A stretch of DNA of 64,000 nt from contig OZ245724.1 of assembly GCA_965227035.1 (NCBI GenBank), positions 2,728,001 through 2,792,000 of the forward strand, in the 5' to 3' direction. Both the position numbers and the translations under genes were made by a program. Shown piece by piece: positions 58,186 to 64,000 of the stretch. The stretch is from CBDDFQ01 sp965227035. Lineage in GTDB: Bacteria; Pseudomonadota; Gammaproteobacteria; Burkholderiales; Burkholderiaceae_C. Below the pieces are notes generated by a model. That model was given only the letters and a program-made list of their open reading frames with translations. It was not told the origin of the DNA and did not search any database. Positions within the stretch are counted from its first letter, which is position 1; every line of letters starts with the position of its first letter.

Positions 58186-58946
58186 TCGTGGGTATCCGCA
58201 GGTACGCTCACCCCGGCGGGCATTTCGAACTCGGAAATGAGCGGCAGATGATCCGACATGCGCCACCAGATGCGGCCACGCGGAACACTGGAAGCCACAG
58301 GCTTCATATGGCGCCCGTAGATGTGATCGAGCTGCACCAGCGGCAGTCGCGCGGGATAGGTGAAGAGGCGGGGCCCGGAGAAGCATCCGAAGCCTGCCGA
58401 TTTCATGCCGTTGCCGCACTGGGTGCCCCAGTCGTTGAAATCACCGGCTACGAACACCGGAGCTTCATCGGGAATACTGCGTTTGATGTACGCGTTCAAC
58501 AGCGCGACCTGACGAAGCCGGCTCTGCGGGATCAGCCCCAGATGCACGACGAGAACGTGAACGACGACATCGTGAACGCTCACCTGCACATGAAGAATGC
58601 CGCGCTGCTCGAAGCGGTGGTCGGAGATGTCTTCCTGTCGCACATCGACGATGGGCCACCGGGACAACAAGGCATTACCGTGCTCGCCGTGGCGGGTTAC
58701 CGCGTTGGTCTCGTACGCAAAAACGTAGCCTTCGGGACACAAAAATTCCGCCTGCGATTGCTCGGGCCAGCGCGTGAAGTATTGAGCTTCGCGACGGTGA
58801 ACTTTCCGCACCTCCTGCAGGCATACGATGTCAGCATCGAGCTGCTCGACCGCATGCCCAAGGTTGTGAATTTCGAGGCGACGCACCGGTCCGACGCCCT
58901 GCACCCCTTTGTGGATGTTGTATGTGGCGATGCGTAGCGTGTTCAT
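58182..58946 (-). CDS. ybhP: YbhP-like endonuclease/exonuclease/phosphatase family protein
   Basis: About 254 residues. The fold's catalytic motifs: RIATYNIHKGVQG, DIVCLQEVR, VHLGLIPQSRLRQ, GDFNDWG and SDHLPLISEF. Its natural substrate is unknown (nuclease, phosphatase or sphingomyelinase-like). Start ATG 58946, overlapping the nudB stop (ATGA); clsB overlaps its own stop. This gene is next to clsB in many proteobacteria, so a lipid-linked role is possible. Confidence 0.88.
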   Translation of the reverse strand: MNTLRIATYNIHKGVQGVGPVRRLEIHNLGHAVEQLDADIVCLQEVRKVHRREAQYFTRWPEQSQAEFLCPEGYVFAYETNAVTRHGEHGNALLSRWPIVDVRQEDISDHRFEQRGILHVQVSVHDVVVHVLVVHLGLIPQSRLRQVALLNAYIKRSIPDEAPVFVAGDFNDWGTQCGNGMKSAGFGCFSGPRLFTYPARLPLVQLDHIYGRHMKPVASSVPRGRIWWRMSDHLPLISEFEMPAGVSVPADTHE

Positions 58947-59404
58947 GAGATGAATTCTGGCAGGAGCAGGATCGCCTCTGCATTCGAAGGCGAAAAACAC
59001 GCGTCGGCGGCCTCTCGATAGGGCATCCAGCGGTAATCGATGTGTTCGAGGGGAGCAAGCTTCACTGGCAATTGCTCAGGAACCTGAAGGCCGAACACAT
59101 GCTCGGTGTTGTTCGTGACATCGGGTGCGTAGCGATGCTTCCAGGCCGGATAGATCTCGTACACGTTTTCGAGATTCCAGTCGGTCAGCGATGCCGCGAG
59201 CGAGGAACCAGGACCGGAATCGATGCCGGTTTCCTCAAGCACTTCCCGCCATGCGCATTCGCGGGGCGGCTCGTCGGGTGTGTCGACGCTTCCGGTGACG
59301 GATTGCCAGAAGCCAGGATTTTTTGCGCGCTCGATGAGCAGCACGTCGAGCGCCGGGGTGTAGATCACCACCAGCACCGAACGCGGAATTTTCCAGATCG
59401 CCAT
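58943..59404 (-). CDS. nudB: Dihydroneopterin triphosphate diphosphatase
   Basis: 153 residues. Nudix box GSVDTPDEPPRECAWREVLE (residues about 38-57, followed by ETGI) fits G-x5-E-x7-R-E-U-x-E-E. The opening MAIWKIPRSVLVVIYTPALD and the YRWMPYREAAD end match NudB. It removes pyrophosphate from dihydroneopterin triphosphate, the second step of folate synthesis after FolE. It follows aspS (42-base gap) and overlaps ybhP. Confidence 0.92.
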   Translation of the reverse strand: MAIWKIPRSVLVVIYTPALDVLLIERAKNPGFWQSVTGSVDTPDEPPRECAWREVLEETGIDSGPGSSLAASLTDWNLENVYEIYPAWKHRYAPDVTNNTEHVFGLQVPEQLPVKLAPLEHIDYRWMPYREAADACFSPSNAEAILLLPEFIS

Positions 59405-59445
59405 AGTCGTGAAATCTATTCGAATTTCACGACCTGATTTTTTAG

Positions 59446-61257
<1,812 letters not shown>

Positions 61258-61290
61258 ATCGAAATTCCGCAACGCCTTTTGGGCGAAAAA

Positions 61291-61962
61291 TTATTTGTTG
61301 GTGATATCGGGGAGACTGGTCTGAGCAACTTGAGCTGTCGCGCTCGTTTGGCTCGGGTGAACCGGCGTGGAAGGAACCACGACGCCCATGGAAACAATGT
61401 ACTTCAGCGCTTCATCGACATTCATCTGCAGCTCGATGCAATCGGCGCGTTTCATCATGATGAAGTACCCACCGGTCGGGTTGGGGGTGGTCGGCACGTA
61501 GAGGCTGAGGTAATCGTCTTTGAGGTAATTGGCGGTATCGCCACCCGGAACGCCGGTGACGAATGCCACGGTCCAGACGCCTTCACGCGGCCACTGAATG
61601 AGCATGGCCTGACGGAATGCGTTGCCTGATTCCGAGAACAGCGTGTCGGACACCTGTTTGACGCTGGAGTAAATCGAGCGAACCACAGGAATGCGCGACA
61701 GGACTGCATCGCCCCAACCCACCAGCTTGCGCCCGACGAAGTTGCTGGCGATGGCGCCGACGCTGAGCAGGATGACCAGCGCCAGGATCACTCCGAAACC
61801 GGGGATGTGATAGCCCAGCAGATAGTCGGGTCGCCAGCTTTCCGGGAGGATCAGCAGCGTTTGATCGAGCAGGCTGATGATCCAGTTCAGCACCCAGACC
61901 GTAATGGCCAGGGGAACGATGACCAGGAGTCCGGCGAACAGCCATTTGCGAAGGGCCAGCAT
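61291..61962 (-). CDS. DUF502 family membrane protein
   Basis: 223 residues. Two N-terminal transmembrane helices (LFAGLLVIVPLAITVWVLNW and GFGVILALVILLSVGAIASN), then a conserved cytoplasmic or periplasmic part: RIPVVRSIYSSVKQVSDTLF, FVTGVPGGDTANY and VPTTPNPTGGYFIMMKRADC. DUF502 proteins have no confirmed function. Located between fmdB and aspS, the usual betaproteobacterial order. The start is ATG 61962, 5 bases after the fmdB stop. Confidence 0.92.
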   Translation of the reverse strand: MLALRKWLFAGLLVIVPLAITVWVLNWIISLLDQTLLILPESWRPDYLLGYHIPGFGVILALVILLSVGAIASNFVGRKLVGWGDAVLSRIPVVRSIYSSVKQVSDTLFSESGNAFRQAMLIQWPREGVWTVAFVTGVPGGDTANYLKDDYLSLYVPTTPNPTGGYFIMMKRADCIELQMNVDEALKYIVSMGVVVPSTPVHPSQTSATAQVAQTSLPDITNK

Positions 61963-61967
61963 GATGT

Positions 61968-62342
61968 TCAGCTCGACGCCGGGGGCGTGGTTTTGGACGG
62001 GGCCGGCGCGGCGGGAGCGGCATCGGAAGAGGAAGAACTTGCCGCAGGTGCCGGCGCGGACGCGGCGGCGGGCTGCGAATCCGAAGATCCGGATGCCGAC
62101 GATGCAGGCGCGGAGGAGTCCGCTGTGGGAGCCGACGCTGGAGCGCCGGGCGCTGCTGCGGGGTTTCTGAAATCGGTGACGTACCACCCCGATCCCTTCA
62201 ACTGGAATCCGGCCGCCGTGACCTGTTTGGTGAAGCTGGGTTTGCCGCAATTCGGGCAAACCGTCAGCAGCGGATCCGACATCTTCTGGAGAACGTCCTT
62301 GGCGAAGCCGCAGGACTCGCATTTGTAGGCGTAAATAGGCAT
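61968..62342 (-). CDS. FmdB-type zinc ribbon protein
   Basis: 124 residues. The first 60 form the FmdB ribbon: MPIYAYKCESCGFAKDVLQK and VCPNCGKPSFTKQVTAAGFQ with two CxxC pairs. The rest is a low-complexity tail of Ala, Pro and Ser (SAPASSASGSSDSQPAAASA). The family is of unknown function, possibly a regulatory or translation-associated protein. ATG at 62342; the next gene follows by 5 bases. Confidence 0.9.
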   Translation of the reverse strand: MPIYAYKCESCGFAKDVLQKMSDPLLTVCPNCGKPSFTKQVTAAGFQLKGSGWYVTDFRNPAAAPGAPASAPTADSSAPASSASGSSDSQPAAASAPAPAASSSSSDAAPAAPAPSKTTPPASS

Positions 62343-62526
62343 GGTTCTAGGCAGAAATGGGAAGCGGACCGGTTACTCCGAGACGGATGTCCGGAGGTGC
62401 AAAGCTCTCAATTATAGGCGGCGCCCCGCCCTTCAAGACGCCCGCCAGAGACCCTTGTACTCTGCGGTTATTGCGCCCGTGTGGCGCTTGAGTCTGACGT
62501 CAATTGGACTGCACTAATATGTCTGT

Positions 62527-62547
62527 TGTCGGCCAGAAGCGGACGTT
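62527..62547 (+). repeat. 21-bp intergenic repeat, copy 1
   Basis: Matches the consensus TATCGGCCAGAAGCGGACRT-T at 20 of 21 positions (TGTC at the start instead of TATC). It lies 47 bases before the zinc-ribbon gene at 62595. Same orientation as three further copies, each upstream of a small gene. Confidence 0.7.
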
Positions 62548-62594
62548 AAAGAAACTCTAGTTCTGTATGCCTACCAATAGAGGATTGAGTTGCA

Positions 62595-62846
62595 ATGAAG
62601 TGTCCCTGGTGCACCCGAGACGTTGGCATTCCACCAATAGTTAACGGCACGTCGCAGTGTCCGTACTGTATGAATCGGATTATTTACGCCTTCAACGGCA
62701 GGCGCGTTTTATACGGATATTGCGTTGCGGTACCGGCGGCGATTTTGCTAACGACGATTTTCCCGGGCATAGGCGCAGTGATCATCATTCTCGCGATAGC
62801 AATGCCGTTGGTTTGGGCGCTGTATCTCGAACGATTTTTTTCTTGA
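62595..62846 (+). CDS. Small membrane protein with zinc-ribbon N-terminus
   Basis: 83 residues. Two CxxC pairs (MKCPWC and QCPYC) suggest zinc binding; two hydrophobic helices follow (YCVAVPAAILLTTIFPGIGA and VIIILAIAMPLVWALYL). I do not recognise the family. GAGTTG stands before the ATG but no strong site is seen. It is the first gene of the repeat-linked array and looks less GC-rich than the core genes. Confidence 0.6.
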   Translation: MKCPWCTRDVGIPPIVNGTSQCPYCMNRIIYAFNGRRVLYGYCVAVPAAILLTTIFPGIGAVIIILAIAMPLVWALYLERFFS

Positions 62847-62916
62847 ATGTTGCGACCGAGCCGACCCCGGCGAAGTGCGTTTGGGCCTCGAAGTAGTCTC
62901 CGATACGATTGCGGCT

Positions 62917-62937
62917 ATCGGTCAGAAGCGGACATTT
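62917..62937 (+). repeat. 21-bp intergenic repeat, copy 2
   Basis: Copy of the same motif: one change (GGTC for GGCC) from the consensus TATCGGCCAGAAGCGGAC. Located 29 bases before the gene at 62967, after the stop of the first small gene. Same orientation. Confidence 0.7.
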
Positions 62938-62966
62938 TCTTAAGCTGACGTTCAATCCCCGCACAC

Positions 62967-63398
62967 ATGCCAATACCCGCAATTCCGAATGATTTCCCGC
63001 TGGACGCTATCGTCGGCCAGGAACTTACTCAAGTGTGCATTGGACAGGCAAACGTTGTGCTTCACTTCTACAAGTTAGCAGATGCGGCGAGCAGCACCAA
63101 AACATGGGAACCGGGCGCCTCAATTTCGATTGAGTCGGGATTCGAGTTGAAGCAAGCAGAAGCTGAAATTGAGAGCGCCAACAACGGTGAGTTGGCTCTG
63201 CGTTCTGGGACCTTGGGTCGATTGCTGGGTCAATTTGTATTCTCATCCCAACTTCTTGAACGCAATGAATTGCTAGTAAGATTTTCTAACGACTACAGCC
63301 TGCGCCTGCTTACGGACTCCTGCAAACCCGAGTCGTTCCACATCAGTCTGAACCACGATCTATTTGTTTTCACCTCAACGTCAATTCTGCCGTTCTAG
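62967..63398 (+). CDS. Hypothetical protein of the repeat-linked array
   Basis: 143 residues, soluble, no signal peptide. Strand-rich: LDAIVGQELTQVCIGQANVV then LHFYK, ISIESGFELKQAEAEIES, and FHISLNHDLFVFTSTS. The pattern of N-terminal beta strands resembles small immunity-type or DUF6188-like proteins, but this is weak. Start ATG 62967; a leader of 29 bases separates it from the repeat. GC content visibly lower than the core genes. Confidence 0.6.
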   Translation: MPIPAIPNDFPLDAIVGQELTQVCIGQANVVLHFYKLADAASSTKTWEPGASISIESGFELKQAEAEIESANNGELALRSGTLGRLLGQFVFSSQLLERNELLVRFSNDYSLRLLTDSCKPESFHISLNHDLFVFTSTSILPF

Positions 63399-63441
63399 AC
63401 CTATACAGACTGAGTTTTAAGCGCGTTAAGTGTGTGTGGAC

Positions 63442-63463
63442 GTCTGCTTAGGGTCCTTAGCAG
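63442..63463. other. Hairpin in the spacer before repeat copy 3
   Basis: TCTGCTTAGG and CCTTAGCAGA can pair along ten positions with one mismatch, loop GT. It has no T tail and sits 20 bases before repeat copy 3. It could be a terminator for the previous gene without U-run, or part of a recombination structure. Confidence 0.35.
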
Positions 63464-63482
63464 AAATCGGTACGATGTCTCC

Positions 63483-63503
63483 TATCGGCCAGAACCGGAC
63501 GTT
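63483..63503 (+). repeat. 21-bp intergenic repeat, copy 3
   Basis: TATCGGCCAGAACCGGAC plus GTT: one change (ACCGG for AGCGG) from the consensus. It lies 33 bases before the gene at 63537, same orientation. Confidence 0.7.
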
Positions 63504-63536
63504 CGTTAAATAGATCAGCCACATCTACGTGGACAC

Positions 63537-63818
63537 ATGCCAAACCTCCTTTTGAATGAGATACATCACATACCAGCGCAAAAGCTAGTCACTCTTGCTG
63601 GTGAGGTGAGTAGCGGAGCAATTGAATCCGGCATGCAGGCGTTTATCTTGATCGACAGTGCCTTGTACTTATCGATTGAAGTCAAAGCCGTTGAGATGCT
63701 CGATGAATCATCCCTGAGGTTGTCTTTTGGTGACGATGATTGGATTCTCTTGCAAGACTTGGTCGTGGTCGGGACCATGATCGAAGTTAACGTTCAACGT
63801 CAAACGGCGCCGATGTGA
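63537..63818 (+). CDS. Small hypothetical protein, possible translation-factor-like barrel
   Basis: 93 residues, beta-rich: KLVTLAGEVSSGAIESGMQA, YLSIEVKAVEMLDESS, ILLQDLVVVGTMIEVNVQ. The run of G-x-I-x-x-G-M strands resembles domain 2 barrels of elongation factors, but no GTPase domain is present and the resemblance may be chance. Start ATG 63537. The second to last gene visible of the repeat-linked array. Confidence 0.55.
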   Translation: MPNLLLNEIHHIPAQKLVTLAGEVSSGAIESGMQAFILIDSALYLSIEVKAVEMLDESSLRLSFGDDDWILLQDLVVVGTMIEVNVQRQTAPM

Positions 63819-63829
63819 AAAATGGCGGC

Positions 63830-63850
63830 TATCGGCCAGAAGCGGACATT
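63830..63850 (+). repeat. 21-bp intergenic repeat, copy 4
   Basis: Exact consensus, TATCGGCCAGAAGCGGAC followed by ATT. It ends 8 bases before the start codon at 63859 and overlaps the ribosome-binding region of that gene, so copies vary in distance to their gene. Confidence 0.7.
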
Positions 63851-63858
63851 GAGGTGTG

Positions 63859-64000
63859 ATGCGAAACGACTGCTACGACTCGAATAAAGTGATTGGCCGC
63901 TCCGAAAAGGATGGCTGGGTGCTTGGGTACATTGGCATCCCATGGCCCGGCCCTTGGCCAAAGTTAAACGGCGACTTGTTCGTGGCAGATCCAGACGGTT
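63859..64000 (+). CDS. Hypothetical protein of the repeat-linked array (3' end outside window)
   Basis: The first 47 residues are open to the edge: MRNDCYDSNKVIGRSEKDGW, then VLGYIGIPWPGPWPKLNGDL. Ribosome-binding GAGGTG is 3-8 bases before the ATG. Aromatic- and proline-rich; I do not recognise the family. It is the fourth gene following a repeat copy. Confidence 0.5.
   Translation, partial: MRNDCYDSNKVIGRSEKDGWVLGYIGIPWPGPWPKLNGDLFVADPDG

Noticed and set aside
56743..58251. 502-residue plus-strand open frame opposite clsB
   Set aside because: Antisense shadow of the clsB-like gene, no domain, no ribosome-binding site.
58186..58419. N-terminal extension of ClsB by 78 residues
   Set aside because: It lies completely within ybhP in another frame and has no similarity to PLD proteins; the GTG at 58185 couples the two genes.
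62527..63850. The 21-bp repeats as a CRISPR array or a classical integron
   Set aside because: Only four copies with spacers of 325-545 bases that contain genes, so not CRISPR. No integrase is in the window and no paired RYYYAAC/GTTRRRY core with fold-back structure was found consistently around the copies, so a standard attC array is not supported.

Overview
The window is a GC-rich chromosomal segment of a betaproteobacterium, most likely Burkholderiales of the Alcaligenaceae type (Bordetella/Achromobacter/Pusillimonas relatives). This rests on the two Bug-family solute-binding proteins, the DUF3460 gene beside metG and scpA, and core gene orders such as fkpB-ispH, mrp/metG, rhodanese-grxC-secB-gpsA and fmdB-DUF502-aspS-nudB. 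The assignment comes from gene content, not from a marker-gene tree. No phage, insertion sequence, transposase or CRISPR array was seen.

Layout. 1-2.6 kb (minus): end of a branched-chain amino-acid ABC transporter (binding protein, hairpin terminator, livH, truncated livM). 2.9-7.1 kb: a lipoprotein, a dienelactone hydrolase divergent from a LysR regulator, a Bug binding protein and a MOSC protein. 7.2-10.4 kb: a 900-residue autotransporter, alone between two copies of a 33-bp direct repeat, one of which covers the CCA end of tRNA-Ser(CGA). 10.4-14 kb: serS, ispH, fkpB, radC. 14-17 kb (minus): GST, MFS transporter and a MarR-GNAT fusion with its own palindromic operator. 17-21.8 kb: a five-gene operon of class 1B dihydroorotate dehydrogenase (PyrK/PyrD-like), an M20 carbamoylase, an XRE regulator and an orotate phosphoribosyltransferase-like protein, behind a promoter whose spacer is filled by an inverted repeat. 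22-28.6 kb: a LysR-controlled catabolic operon (amidohydrolase, SDR, Bug protein, CMD protein, unknown protein, flavin monooxygenase).

28.6-45 kb is mostly housekeeping: Smr protein, truncated haemoglobin, FtsX-like permease, mrp, metG, scpA, panB-panC, gpsA, secB, grxC, gpmA, a carboxy-terminal protease and a MoeB-like enzyme. 45-52 kb is a signalling and stress block: single-domain receiver, NarL-type regulator, CHASE3 histidine kinase, then DUF1328, DUF883, ferritin-like, BON, Zn-peptidase-like, BON and CsbD proteins. 52-62.3 kb (minus): DUF429, a BLUF photoreceptor beside folE, DNA ligase with its exonuclease, and the tightly coupled set fmdB-DUF502-aspS-nudB-ybhP-clsB.

62.5-64 kb changes character. 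Four small plus-strand ORFs of unknown function, visibly poorer in GC, are each preceded by a copy of one 21-bp repeat, like a row of cassettes; the last ORF runs off the window.

The most promising undescribed systems are the pyrimidine-type operon with its own regulator (17.0-21.8 kb), the repeat-linked small-gene array (62.5-64 kb) and the tRNA-associated autotransporter insertion (7.2-10.4 kb).
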